In this document: piece after piece, positions 1 to 7,970 of the stretch
Layout of the letters: the number at the start of each line of letters is the position of its first letter
Numbering within the stretch: the stretch's first letter is position 1
Notes under the pieces: generated by a model
Seen by the model: the letters and a program-made list of their open reading frames with translations, nothing else
Databases searched by the model: none
Told to the model about the DNA's origin: nothing
Translations under genes and position numbers: made by a program
Assembly (NCBI GenBank): GCA_035530655.1
Contig: DATKUK010000107.1
Span: forward strand, 1 to 64,000
Direction of reading: 5' to 3'
DNA from: DATKUK01 sp035530655
GTDB taxonomy: Bacteria; Planctomycetota; Phycisphaerae; UBA1845; DATKUK01
Length of the DNA stretch: 64,000 nt

Positions 1-120
1 CCGGGTAATGCCGTTGAGGACCCCCGCTGGAGCCCGCCAGCCAATTCCGAGCAACTCGGGCCTTGCATAGGAACTTGCCATTAATTCGTAACTCATTGTA
101 GTAGAAGAGGTTAACATTCT

Positions 121-148
121 ACAAAACGGCTAAACTCCACCGTTTTGT
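121..148. promoter_or_regulatory. Perfect 9-bp inverted repeat upstream of the first gene
   Basis: ACAAAACGG (121-129) and CCGTTTTGT (140-148) form a perfect 9-bp inverted repeat with a 10-nt spacer, ending 19 nt before the ATG at 168. The sequence around it is AT-richer than the rest of the window. Position and symmetry fit an operator for a dimeric regulator or a 5'-UTR hairpin; the sequence does not decide which. Confidence 0.4.
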
Positions 149-167
149 CTGACAATAGGTATTCGAG

Positions 168-1343
168 ATGAAACTACTGGATGATGAGAGGCAGGAGGGG
201 CACAGGAAGAAGGAACCTGCGGAGAGTATACTTGAGTTCCTTTACCGCAGCGATCGTCCCGAAGTGCCCAAGGTGTGCGAGCTCCTGGAGGAGTGGTATG
301 GCGCCTATCCACCCCCGGAACGCGAAGTCCTCAGGAAGCGGCTATCGTCCCACAAGGACGACGAGTTTGACTCTGCTTTCCTTGAACTGTATCTGTTCAC
401 CCTATTGGGCAAGCTCGGCTTCGATGTGGAGGTGCCCAAAACGACTCAAAAAGCAGAAAGAACCGAGGATTTTCGTGTCTTTCGTGGCGAGCAGCTATCT
501 TTTCGTCTTGAGGCAGCGTACGTCAGGCAGCAAGCGCCACACGCTCGACAGGACGCCCTTCGCCAGTACATTGAACATGCGCTCGACGAAGTGGATTGCG
601 AAAATGTCCGAGTGCATATTGAGACCGAAGGGGTGTTTGAGGGGCACCCGTCGGGTCGGAGAGTTCGAGGCGGATTCGAAAAATGGTACGGCGAGCATCG
701 AGAGGAAATCCTTCAGGCACTCGCCGCATACCGGCCAATGGATTCGCTCCCCCACTTTGAGATCCAGGAAGCCGGCGCCAATATCATAGTGACCCCCTTC
801 TGGTTGAAAGCAGCCGACACGCAATCGACCGGCGCCGTAGGTGCGTCGTCCGTGGGGGTCAGGTACATGCAGACTGATGAGAAGCTTCGCAGGACGCTGA
901 AGAGAAAAGCGTCCCGGTACGGAACGATGGACGTGCCCTTTGTAATCTCTTGCGCGCTGCACGACCCACCGGACGAAATCGATATCCATAATGCCCTGTT
1001 TGGAGATGAGAAGTTTACCATTCCCTACGACTCACGCGGATCGCTCGGGAAGCCGATCCCGTCACGCGAGCCCAACGGCCTCTGGATCGGACCGCAGGGC
1101 GTGCGGAATACTCGGGTCAGTGCTGTTCTCATCGTCGCGGACCTATTCCCTTGGTCCGTCGCCCAGCAGGAGCCCATCCTGTATCACAACCCTTGGGCTG
1201 AACATTCCTTGCCAGCTGACTGGGTTGACCTTACCCAGATGCTCCCTAATAACCAAACGCACAAATATGAGAAGCACAGAGGTCGACCGCTCCACGAAGT
1301 CCTGGGGCTGCCACAGGACTGGCCACGTGGCGGGGTAGCTTAG
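168..1343 (+). CDS. Hypothetical protein, possible nuclease-like fold
   Basis: This encodes a soluble protein of 391 residues with no signal peptide or membrane segment. I do not recognise a named family. Residues about 65-85 (acidic DEFDSAFLELYLFTLLGKLG) followed by FDVEVP resemble the start of PD-(D/E)xK-like nuclease cores, in which a helix carrying an acidic residue precedes a beta strand, but no clear catalytic D...ExK set can be pinned down. The C-terminal third (about 300-360) has several aromatic and WxxxP motifs. The gene stands alone and converges on the amidohydrolase gene that follows. An inverted repeat lies just upstream of the ATG, and no strong Shine-Dalgarno is visible. It could be a stand-alone accessory or defence-type gene; that is speculation. 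Confidence 0.7.
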   Translation: MKLLDDERQEGHRKKEPAESILEFLYRSDRPEVPKVCELLEEWYGAYPPPEREVLRKRLSSHKDDEFDSAFLELYLFTLLGKLGFDVEVPKTTQKAERTEDFRVFRGEQLSFRLEAAYVRQQAPHARQDALRQYIEHALDEVDCENVRVHIETEGVFEGHPSGRRVRGGFEKWYGEHREEILQALAAYRPMDSLPHFEIQEAGANIIVTPFWLKAADTQSTGAVGASSVGVRYMQTDEKLRRTLKRKASRYGTMDVPFVISCALHDPPDEIDIHNALFGDEKFTIPYDSRGSLGKPIPSREPNGLWIGPQGVRNTRVSAVLIVADLFPWSVAQQEPILYHNPWAEHSLPADWVDLTQMLPNNQTHKYEKHRGRPLHEVLGLPQDWPRGGVA

Positions 1344-1461
1344 CACCCGTCGAGACTCGGTGCGCAGCGCGCCCGCTTGGCACACGCGGCGAACATGCGC
1401 GCGCGGCGGTTACCGTCAATCGTGGCATAGGAATGCTACTCCATGCGTCGTCATCGTGTCC

Positions 1462-1483
1462 CCCGCCCTTAGAAAAGGGCGGG
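1462..1483. terminator. GC-rich hairpin between convergent genes
   Basis: CCCGCCCTT (1462-1470) pairs perfectly with AAGGGCGGG (1475-1483) around an AGAA loop. It lies between the convergent ends of the unknown gene (1343) and the amidohydrolase gene (1534), so it could end transcription from both sides. There is no T-tract, and a partial GGGCGGGCCACC duplication follows at 1477-1501, so it may instead be an intergenic repeat. Confidence 0.35.
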
Positions 1484-1533
1484 CCACCGGGCGGGCCACC
1501 CGACACGTCTTACGTGCGCTGAGGGTGTCTCGC

Positions 1534-2532
1534 TCAGGTCATACCGAACGCCATGATGGGCATGCCCGGAAACACCACCGACACATCCGTATAGCCGAGC
1601 ACGACGGCGTCGCCGGCGGCTCGAAGCGTTTCCTGGTGCTTGCCGAAGGCGTTGACGATTCGGGCGAACGCCTGATCTTGCTTAACCTCGTCGCCGGGCT
1701 TGACCAAAAATCGGAGGATGCCGCTCTTGGAGCTATAGGGCTTGTCCGAGTACCTCAGGATGTTGGCTTTGCTGTAACCCGGTGGCAGCGGATAGGTGAA
1801 CGACTCCTTGGCCGGTGAAACCATCTCGAAGTGCGTCAGAATGTTGCGAATCGCTCCCAGCCCGAACTCAACGTTCCTTTCGTTGATCACGTACGGTTCA
1901 CCCAGCTCGAGGGTCAAGGCGGGCACGTCGTTAAGCAGCAGGTTGTGCGAAAGCGTAGTGGTCAGCACGTCGGTATCCATGATGACGACAAAGCCCGTTT
2001 TCCTGGCGAGTCGCTTGGTCTGCTCGTATGCGGCCCGATGAAAGCTCTCGCCCTTGGCGGCTCGGTCGATCAGGGCGTAGGGAATGGATTTCGTCCAGTC
2101 GTTGTGCAGGTCGAGAACGAGGCTGGGCGACGTGTCCATGATCGTGCTGAAGATGCGATGGGCCATTCTCTTGCCCAGCGAACCGGTCAACTCACCCGGG
2201 AACGATCGGTTCAGATCCTCCCTGCTGACGGTGATGTTTCGCGAAGCCGTCTCGAAGCCTATGGGATTCATCAACGGAAACGCGTGAATCGCACCGCGCA
2301 AAAGCCATCGCCGTATTCTTCTGAACAACTCCTGAATGATGACGATGCCGCAGATTTCGTCACCGTGGCCGCAGGCGGTCAGCCAGACGACGGGGCCGGG
2401 TTGGGCACTGACGGCCGACATCAGCGGCAATCGTCGGCGCGACAGGTCGGATCCGGTCAGGATCTTCAGGAAGGAGTAGCTGACCTTGACCGGAGCGGCA
2501 CTACGCGACGGATTTGACTTGGCGTTTTTCAT
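1534..2532 (-). CDS. Succinylglutamate desuccinylase/aspartoacylase family zinc hydrolase
   Basis: A 332-residue member of the M14-type AstE/AspA family, which removes acyl groups from N-acyl amino acids with a zinc ion. The zinc motif is seen as GHGDE (H56, E59), the substrate-binding loop as DLNRSFPG (D105-G113), and the second zinc histidine as DLH (H143). An N-terminal beta region and a C-terminal all-beta domain (about 240-332), as in AstE and AspA, are present. The exact substrate cannot be read from sequence; the family also includes ectoine- and aspartate-active members. It follows the LPG-synthase-like membrane gene on the same strand with a gap of under 100 bp, so the two may be co-transcribed. 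Start ATG at 2532. Confidence 0.85.
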   Translation of the reverse strand: MKNAKSNPSRSAAPVKVSYSFLKILTGSDLSRRRLPLMSAVSAQPGPVVWLTACGHGDEICGIVIIQELFRRIRRWLLRGAIHAFPLMNPIGFETASRNITVSREDLNRSFPGELTGSLGKRMAHRIFSTIMDTSPSLVLDLHNDWTKSIPYALIDRAAKGESFHRAAYEQTKRLARKTGFVVIMDTDVLTTTLSHNLLLNDVPALTLELGEPYVINERNVEFGLGAIRNILTHFEMVSPAKESFTYPLPPGYSKANILRYSDKPYSSKSGILRFLVKPGDEVKQDQAFARIVNAFGKHQETLRAAGDAVVLGYTDVSVVFPGMPIMAFGMT

Positions 2533-2629
2533 CTTTTGTCACCGCATCCAGTCCCGTCCGCCTTGACTGCCCCGAGTATGGTAGCATGCCCGATCGCAGC
2601 GCGGGCAATTCTCAGCTTAGCTGCCCCGC

Positions 2630-3595
2630 TTACAGGTCGCACGGTCCTGCTTCAGCAGGGCCGTTAGTTGCCGCGTGCCTGCGGGTCAGGGCCGCCTGGA
2701 GCAGCGAGGCCTGGATCACCTCGGCCGCCACCAGGGTCAAGCGGGCCAGAAACGGCAGGATGATCGCCTGCTCGGGCGTGGTGATCTGCATGAGCAGTTC
2801 CATCTGCACCCATTCTCGTACGCCGAGCCCGCCCGGGGCGAACAGCGCCACGAACCCCAACACCTGTGAGACCACAAAGATCAGCCCGATCTGAACGGGT
2901 CGGTCGGCCAACGTCGAATCCAGTGCCACAGCCAATAGGTAAAGCGACGCGCCGCCGCACACCCACACGCCGACGAAAAAGCCCACCATCCGAGCCATGT
3001 GACCAAAGCGAAGCTGGTGCGCGGGGTCGAACGGCTGTCGCCGCACCACACGCAGCAGCGCGTTCAACAGGCGGTAGAACACCGGCGGGGCCAGCACGAT
3101 CAAACACAACGCCGCCGCTAGCACCGCCAGCAACCCCGCGCGCCCATGGCCCGCGAACAGGCTTGCGCCCAGAAGGGCCGAGATCACCACCCCCGTGGTC
3201 AGTTGCAGGCCGTTCTCGTACAACAGCGCCACGGTGGTGGCCGTCCGCGAGATGCCCATCCGGGCGCCCAGCTCCATGCGTATCAGCGCCAGCCAGGCCT
3301 TGCCGGGCACGTATCGCCCGAAGACCGATAGCGCGTACAACCGATAGGCCTGCCCGACCGACACGCGCTGCCCGCTTCGCTGCACGGCGTAGCGCCACGC
3401 CTGCGAGTTGAAGAAGTAGTATCCCGCCCCCAAAACGACCGACAGCACAACCAGCGGCCACGGCAGGCTGAACTCATACGCCGCCAGCCGCTGCCAGCTC
3501 GCGACCACCTCGCGGGCGATCAGCCAGCCCACGACGCCCAGCAGCACGATCGTCGCGGTCCAGCGCAACACGGTCTTGTTGACTAGCTTGCTCAC
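2630..3595 (-). CDS. Lysylphosphatidylglycerol synthase-like integral membrane protein (UPF0104/AglD family)
   Basis: A 321-residue polytopic membrane protein with about seven or eight hydrophobic segments. The family (PF03706, the transmembrane half of MprF) is recognised from the GRYVPGKAWLALIRMELGA stretch at about residues 92-110 and the later FAPGGLGVREW segment near 255-265, both hallmarks of the group. Members are thought to act as flippases or scaffolds for lipid modification; there is no soluble aminoacyl-transferase domain here, so lysyl-PG synthesis is not implied. The GTG start overlaps the stop of a small upstream ORF as GTGA (3592-3595), suggesting translational coupling. Confidence 0.85.
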   Translation of the reverse strand: MSKLVNKTVLRWTATIVLLGVVGWLIAREVVASWQRLAAYEFSLPWPLVVLSVVLGAGYYFFNSQAWRYAVQRSGQRVSVGQAYRLYALSVFGRYVPGKAWLALIRMELGARMGISRTATTVALLYENGLQLTTGVVISALLGASLFAGHGRAGLLAVLAAALCLIVLAPPVFYRLLNALLRVVRRQPFDPAHQLRFGHMARMVGFFVGVWVCGGASLYLLAVALDSTLADRPVQIGLIFVVSQVLGFVALFAPGGLGVREWVQMELLMQITTPEQAIILPFLARLTLVAAEVIQASLLQAALTRRHAATNGPAEAGPCDL

Positions 3596-3786
3596 TCAGG
3601 GCGATCCGATGCCGATGTGTCGCTGGCTGCTAAAGTGGTGCCGCCCCGATCGGCATGGGTGGGCGGCTCGCGCCGAACGCCGAGTTCCAGACAACGGACG
3701 CGCAGCAGCACCTCTTCGATGAGCCGACGGTTGGCGTTGGCCCGGCCTTGAAGGCGGCCGCGAAACCCTTGTTGTTGGTGAATCAC
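3592..3786 (-). CDS. Possible small protein coupled to the membrane gene
   Basis: A 64-residue reading frame starts at GTG and ends in a TGA that overlaps the GTG of the following membrane-protein gene by 4 bp. The first half (RLIEEVLLRVRCLELGVRRE) looks like a charged amphipathic helix with coding-like composition; the second half is low complexity. There is no recognisable Shine-Dalgarno and no known family. The 4-bp overlap is the main reason to consider it real. It may also be the tail of a decayed gene, because the frame runs back only to 3837. Confidence 0.3.
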   Translation of the reverse strand: MIHQQQGFRGRLQGRANANRRLIEEVLLRVRCLELGVRREPPTHADRGGTTLAASDTSASDRPE

Positions 3787-4119
3787 ACCGCATGGTGGAC
3801 GCCGTGCCGACGGGGGATCTCGCGCGTGCGCTCGGTGCTACCATCATCAATACCCAGCTATTCGATACAATTGATACTATCCGACGCGCGGGGCAGGTCG
3901 GCCAGTGTGGCAGGCCGCGTTCTTTCCTCGTTGTAGCACGATATTTCGGTACTGAGTTCCATGCCGGCAGACCGTTTGGCCAGCCCGCGGGCATGCTAGT
4001 TGCGGCTGGTTCGGGCGTCAACGCAGGCGCCCGACACGTCGGCGAGCATGCCAAGACGATCGCGCGAGAACTGGATCTTACCGGCGGTCGGTGACGAGGC
4101 ACGTTTGCGGATGAACGCG
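3787..4119. other. Intergenic region, no gene supported
   Basis: Between the small minus-strand frame and the pseudopilin gene. The longer frames here are low-complexity and Arg/Pro-rich with no family resemblance. The stretch at about 3835-3885 is AT-richer and could carry the minus-strand promoter for the membrane-protein genes, but no convincing -35/-10 pair stands out. Confidence 0.4.
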
Positions 4120-4569
4120 TCACTCGCCCTGGGGGATGTCGTCGCACCCGCGGCCGTCGGCCAGCACGAAGACGGGTCGGCCATCGTTGGCCTCGACACG
4201 CCCGGCGTCATCGCAATCGGCCGTCAGGTAGCGCAGCGGTCCGGCCCACGGATCGAGCAGTGTGGGCGTCTCGTCGTGGCGGGCGTGGAGGGCAGGCGGC
4301 AGCGAGAGCAGGTAGCCAGCCGAAGCCTCGTCGGCCAGTAGGGCGGCAATCGCCTCGTGCGGCTGTTGGTCGGCGCGCCCGGGCGGGTAGTTGCCCTGAT
4401 TGTGCACGTAGGCGGCCAACGCCTTGTTCAGCGCGGCCAGCATGTCCCAGGCGAGCTGGTCCTTGGCTCGCTGGCGGGTCCACTTCGCCGAGCCGGCCAG
4501 GAGGAAAAGGACCGCGCCGAGCAGGAGCAGGGCGATTGCGGCTTCGACCAGCGTCATGCCCCGCGTCAC
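4120..4569 (-). CDS. Type II secretion/type IV pseudopilin-like protein
   Basis: A predicted 149-residue protein beginning at GTG 4569 with the leader M-T-R-G followed by MTLVEAAIALLLLGAV. This is the prepilin peptidase pattern: basic leader, cleavage after Gly4, Glu at mature position +5, then one hydrophobic helix of about 20 residues. The rest is a soluble domain with little similarity to named pilins; conserved-looking segments are NQGNYPPG and DPWAGPLRYL, the latter typical of GspG/GspH-like pseudopilins that describe 'product, place, date' style folds. The frame stays open further upstream to 4842, but that extension would translate hairpin repeats (4586-4712), so the short start is preferred. 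No other secretion genes are nearby, making it an orphan pseudopilin. Confidence 0.7.
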   Translation of the reverse strand: MTRGMTLVEAAIALLLLGAVLFLLAGSAKWTRQRAKDQLAWDMLAALNKALAAYVHNQGNYPPGRADQQPHEAIAALLADEASAGYLLSLPPALHARHDETPTLLDPWAGPLRYLTADCDDAGRVEANDGRPVFVLADGRGCDDIPQGE

Positions 4570-4585
4570 GGGTGGCGGGTGGGTG

Positions 4586-4608
4586 CCCCATGCCCTCCGG
4601 GCGTGGGG
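4586..4608. repeat. Hairpin repeat, CCCCATGCCC/GGGCGTGGGG type
   Basis: CCCCATGCCC (4586-4595) and GGGCGTGGGG (4599-4608) pair with one G-T wobble around a TCC loop, with GGGTG and GGATGGGTGGC flanks. A related hairpin with a CACCC-type flank is at 15045-15063, so this appears to be a dispersed intergenic element. Confidence 0.5.
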
Positions 4609-4689
4609 GACGGATGGGTGGCGCGGGTCTTGAGAGCTTGGGCATGAAACTATGAAGCAAGCCACCCTTGGGTTGCGCGAAAGTGAAGA

Positions 4690-4712
4690 CACTGGCTGAC
4701 AAGCAGCCAGTG
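4690..4712. repeat. Perfect palindromic repeat, CACTGGCTG/CAGCCAGTG
   Basis: CACTGGCTG (4690-4698) and CAGCCAGTG (4704-4712) form a perfect 9-bp stem with a 5-nt loop, followed by GCACCC. Only one copy is seen in the window; the shape is typical of REP-like intergenic palindromes. Confidence 0.45.
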
Positions 4713-5013
4713 GCACCCGTTGTCGAACCACAGCACTGGCCTCCAGACGGTGAGGATACGGCCATGGGGGCGCACATACAAATCGTGCTCCACCCCACGT
4801 GTATTCCCGAGGCCGCGCCGTCGGGCACGGCACGCAGTTCATGCCTCCAGCGACTCATCGGCCGACGGCCAAGCGTGGACGCTGAGCGCAGCGCGGGTTA
4901 GCTTCTGCGTTAGGAGGACGGGTGGCCCCCGCGCCATCGTGTGAGGGCTGCCAGGTCGCGGCTCGTTGGGATCAGGAGCCGTTATCGCTACGGCAGTCGG
5001 TTCGGGAGGAGCG

Positions 5014-6051
5014 ATGAAGTTTGCGGTGGGGTATCAGTTGTCGGAAGGGGGGAGCGAATCGTTCGTCGACATAGTGCGCGATTATGTCGACCACGTGGGC
5101 GAGGTGTACTTTGCGTGGGTGGGGCAGGCTTCGGGCCGGGCAGCGGTGGGCGTGCAGCGGGGGTACGTCGACTGGACCGCGCAGCAGCGTCTGGAGGACG
5201 ACCTGGGCGAACTTCGGCAGATGGGGCTGAAGCTGGACGTGCTGTTCAATGCCAACTGCTACGGGAGGCGGGCGGTGAGCCGGCAGTTGGAGGGGCAGGT
5301 CGCGTCGGTAATCGAGCATCTGGGCGAGACGGTCGGCGGCGTGGAGGCGGTGACCACGACGTCGCTGACGGTGGCCCGCACGGTGAAGAAGCACTTCCCG
5401 GATGTCGAAGCCCGCGCATCGGTCAACATGCGGATCGGCACGATCGAGGCCATGCGGTACGTGTCGGACCTGTTCGACGCGTTCTACATCCAGCGCGACG
5501 TGCAGCGGAATCTGGCCTATGTCCGCGACGTGAGGGCATGGTGCCAGGCGAACGGCAAGGGTCTGCTGATGCTGGCCAACAGTGGGTGTCTGCGATTCTG
5601 CCCGGGCCAGACGTTTCACGACAACATGGTTGCGCACGACGCCGAGATCGACGAGACGGTGAACATTGAAAGCTGGACGCCGCACGTGTGCTGGAACGTC
5701 TACCAGGATCGGGCGCGGTGGCCGGCGATCCTGCAGGCGACATGGGTGAGACCCGAAGATCTGCACCATTACGAGGGCCTAGTGGACGTGGTGAAGCTGG
5801 CGACGCGCATGCACAGCCATCCGCGGATGGTGCTGCACGCATACGCCAGCCGGCGGCACGAGGGGAACCTCCTGGATCTCCTGGAGCCGGGGTTCGGGCC
5901 GCTCTTTGCCCCGTATGTGATCGACAACCGACGGTTCCCGGGCGACTGGTTCGAGCACATCTCGACGTGCGACGGCCGGTGCGATCGGTGTCAGTACTGC
6001 CAGCGCGTATTTGAGCAGGTGCTGGCAAGGGCGGAGCAGGAACGCGGATAG
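5014..6051 (+). CDS. Peptidase U32 family-like protein
   Basis: A 345-residue soluble protein. The ATG at 5014 is chosen because GGGAGGA lies 3-9 nt upstream; the frame is open further 5' to 4966 without a ribosome site. The sequence has a TIM-barrel-like alternation and a U32 (collagenase-like/UbiU-type) character: a front segment VYFAW, the VNMRIGTIEAMRYV segment at about 143-156, then cysteine clusters CLRFCPG (about 194-200) and CDGRCDRCQYC near the C-terminus. U32 relatives such as UbiU/UbiV and TrhP bind an Fe-S cluster or act in RNA or quinone hydroxylation; the cysteine arrangement here suggests a cluster too. The substrate is unknown. It stands alone between two intergenic stretches. 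Confidence 0.65.
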   Translation: MKFAVGYQLSEGGSESFVDIVRDYVDHVGEVYFAWVGQASGRAAVGVQRGYVDWTAQQRLEDDLGELRQMGLKLDVLFNANCYGRRAVSRQLEGQVASVIEHLGETVGGVEAVTTTSLTVARTVKKHFPDVEARASVNMRIGTIEAMRYVSDLFDAFYIQRDVQRNLAYVRDVRAWCQANGKGLLMLANSGCLRFCPGQTFHDNMVAHDAEIDETVNIESWTPHVCWNVYQDRARWPAILQATWVRPEDLHHYEGLVDVVKLATRMHSHPRMVLHAYASRRHEGNLLDLLEPGFGPLFAPYVIDNRRFPGDWFEHISTCDGRCDRCQYCQRVFEQVLARAEQERG

Positions 6052-6560
6052 CCCCCGCGCCACCTCATGACAAGACGGGGGGGGCCTCCCCTTTTATGCT
6101 GTGCGCCATGGGCCTTGAGGGTTTTGCGCTCGGCAGCGCAGGTGCGCAGCACATCGGGCCGGGCAACGTGTCCGACCCGCCGGCCGTCTCTGGAAGATGG
6201 TCGAAGAGCTTCGACGTGCCGCCCGGCGTCGGTTGGCTGATTGGTGCGGCCACCGGGCCGGTCACCGTCGAGACGATTTGCTTCCGCAATGGTGAGCCGA
6301 TCGATTGCTCCGCGTTGCCCGAATCATCTCTTTGACGGGGGCGTCTTGCCGACCGCAGTACCTGCCTTGCTTGATGTTCGGCCAGCTTACTGACACCGGT
6401 TCAGGATGGGGCAGTTCACCACTTGACGCGACGAGTACCAATCGCGGCAGCGAGGTATGGGCTTAACCCCGGAGGCGGGTACATCGTGGCGGGGGATGTC
6501 TTCGTGTGCCCGTTGGTGGGCAAAATCAGCAGCGGGTGAAAGAGATCGGCGGTGCGTGCG
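6052..6560. other. Intergenic region with a weak ORF and a partial repeat
   Basis: About 500 bp between the U32-type and PilZ genes. It holds one weak plus-strand frame (6096-6335, listed separately). At 6400-6426 it also has a fragment resembling the repeat copies at 12443-12543 and 13450-13545 (TTCAGGATGGGGCAGT, then CACTTGA). Nothing else is supported. Confidence 0.4.
6096..6335 (+). CDS. Doubtful small ORF or gene remnant
   Basis: A 79-residue frame from ATG 6096. The C-terminal part (PPGVGWLIGAATGPVTVETI) reads like a beta-rich domain fragment, while the first 20 residues are unremarkable. There is no Shine-Dalgarno and no family. It may be the end of a decayed gene; the opposite strand is also open over most of this stretch. 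Confidence 0.25.
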   Translation: MLCAMGLEGFALGSAGAQHIGPGNVSDPPAVSGRWSKSFDVPPGVGWLIGAATGPVTVETICFRNGEPIDCSALPESSL

Positions 6561-6944
6561 CTATGGCGCCGGACGAAGCTCAAACTCGACGCCCACGCGG
6601 TAGCCTCCCGCCGCGGGGGCCGTGTGCACGACGTGGGCGGGCACCCATGGGCAGGCCTCGCCGTCATCGGCATAGCGCAGAACGACCTTTGCTCCCATCG
6701 GCAGCACGCGACGGACCACCAGACCCATGCCGCCCTCGCTGACGTCCAGACCCGTGGCGAAGATCTGTTGTTCGGAAGGCGTGCCCTGGTTGAGCAGTAC
6801 CTCGATCGCGGCCGGCCAGACGAAACGCAGGTGTCGGCGTCTTCCCCGGCAGGCTTCGCCCCGTCCCTGAGCCGCGGCATCGGCCACCCAGGCCGCCACG
6901 GTTCGGGTGGCATCCGGCAACGTTTTTGTGTCTTGTCCAGCCAT
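6561..6944 (-). CDS. PilZ domain protein
   Basis: A 127-residue protein starting at ATG 6944. It has the PilZ signature for cyclic-di-GMP binding: an arginine-rich RxxxR motif (RRRHLRF, about residues 36-42) followed about 30 residues later by DVSEGGMG (about 70-77, the D/NxSxxG motif). The remainder forms the PilZ beta-barrel (VVLRYADDGE..., YRVGVEFE). No output domain is attached, so it is probably a stand-alone c-di-GMP adaptor. The frame is open a further 67 codons upstream to 7145, where the stretch ADILVEAADALADILRQN looks helical, so a longer N-terminus is possible, but the AT-rich sequence between 6960 and 7100 looks like a promoter region. Confidence 0.8.
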   Translation of the reverse strand: MAGQDTKTLPDATRTVAAWVADAAAQGRGEACRGRRRHLRFVWPAAIEVLLNQGTPSEQQIFATGLDVSEGGMGLVVRRVLPMGAKVVLRYADDGEACPWVPAHVVHTAPAAGGYRVGVEFELRPAP

Positions 6945-7187
6945 GGTTAGTCTCTGATCGGCAGGTCTTGAGAGACAAGCCTTGTTTTGTCGTAATATAT
7001 CGGCCAAGGCATCGGCTGCCTCAACGAGGATATCGGCAGACCGATCGTGCGTAATGACCGCAACGCAAGTTATCGGACGTAAAAAGGAGCTTTGGTCGCT
7101 GTTGTTTACTCCCTTGTCGCGTAAGATGTGAGGGACAAGCCACACGGCACTCCCCGACGCGCACGAAGCATCGCTCGAAACTGCCCC

Positions 7188-7970
7188 TCACGAAACGCGC
7201 GGATTGGCCCGCAGGGCGCTGATGGACTTGGGCCAGGGGAAGTGTTCCATGGCAGCCAGCACGTCAGGGCCGAGCTTCACGTCGGCGACGCTGGTCTGAT
7301 CGTCCTCGGGTACGACGACGGGGATGGGCACGCGGCCGTGGCGGGCGATGGTTTCGGGGTTGGTTTCCTCGGCCAGGGTCGCCTGCTTGGGCACGTAGCG
7401 GTTCAACACGACGGCGGCGACCTTCAGATCGCGGGCGCGGGCTGCTTCGAGCGTGAGTAGCGTGTGGTTGACCGTGCCGAGCGTAGCGCGGGCCACGATT
7501 ACCAGCGGCAGGGAAAACTCCTTGGCCAGGTCGGCTACGCACACTTTGTCGGCCAGCGGCACGAGCAGGCCACCGACGCCCTCGACCAGCACCACGTCGC
7601 TATGGCTGCACACGCGGGCGTAGGCGTCGCGGATGGCGTCAAAATCGACCGGACGACGCGCCCGTCTCGCCGCCGCCGACGGCGCCAGCGCCGGGCCGTA
7701 CCGCACCGGGGTGATCACATCGAGCGGATCGGTCGAATCGGCGAAGTAGGCCAGGTAATCGGTGTCCTCGCTGACCAGGCCGAGCCGAACGCGCCGGACG
7801 CATCCCGTGGCCACCGGCTTGAACACGCCGACGCGCAGCCCTCGCCGCTGCAACAGCACGCTCAGCGCAGCCGTCACCACCGTCTTGCCCACCTCGGTGT
7901 CGGTGGCGGTGACGAACAGGCCGGGAATGTTGCGGCGATCTTTCTGACCCACGCGGTTGTTACCCTTCAT
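7188..7970 (-). CDS. bioD: ATP-dependent dethiobiotin synthetase
   Basis: A 260-residue BioD, which closes the ureido ring of dethiobiotin from DAPA, CO2 and ATP in the cytoplasm. It shows the P-loop variant TATDTEVGKTVVTAAL (about residues 21-36), the substrate-lysine segment GVFKPVATG (about 48-56), and VEGVGGLLVPL (about 132-142), all diagnostic for BioD. Length is slightly above the usual 220-240. The ATG at 7970 lies inside the end of bioA (11-bp overlap), so the two are co-translated. There is no bioF, bioB or bioC in the window. Confidence 0.93.
   Translation of the reverse strand: MKGNNRVGQKDRRNIPGLFVTATDTEVGKTVVTAALSVLLQRRGLRVGVFKPVATGCVRRVRLGLVSEDTDYLAYFADSTDPLDVITPVRYGPALAPSAAARRARRPVDFDAIRDAYARVCSHSDVVLVEGVGGLLVPLADKVCVADLAKEFSLPLVIVARATLGTVNHTLLTLEAARARDLKVAAVVLNRYVPKQATLAEETNPETIARHGRVPIPVVVPEDDQTSVADVKLGPDVLAAMEHFPWPKSISALRANPRVS

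Larger units (their letters stand above)
4570..5013. other. Intergenic region with two hairpin repeats
   Basis: Separates the divergent pseudopilin and U32-type genes. It contains the two palindromes listed separately (4586-4608 and 4690-4712) and otherwise only Pro/Arg-rich open frames with no family signal. A purine-rich GGAGGA at 5005-5010 belongs to the next gene. Confidence 0.5.

Noticed and set aside
4570..4842. Longer N-terminus for the pseudopilin
   Set aside because: The extension translates hairpin repeats and would bury the prepilin cleavage motif about 95 residues from the N-terminus.
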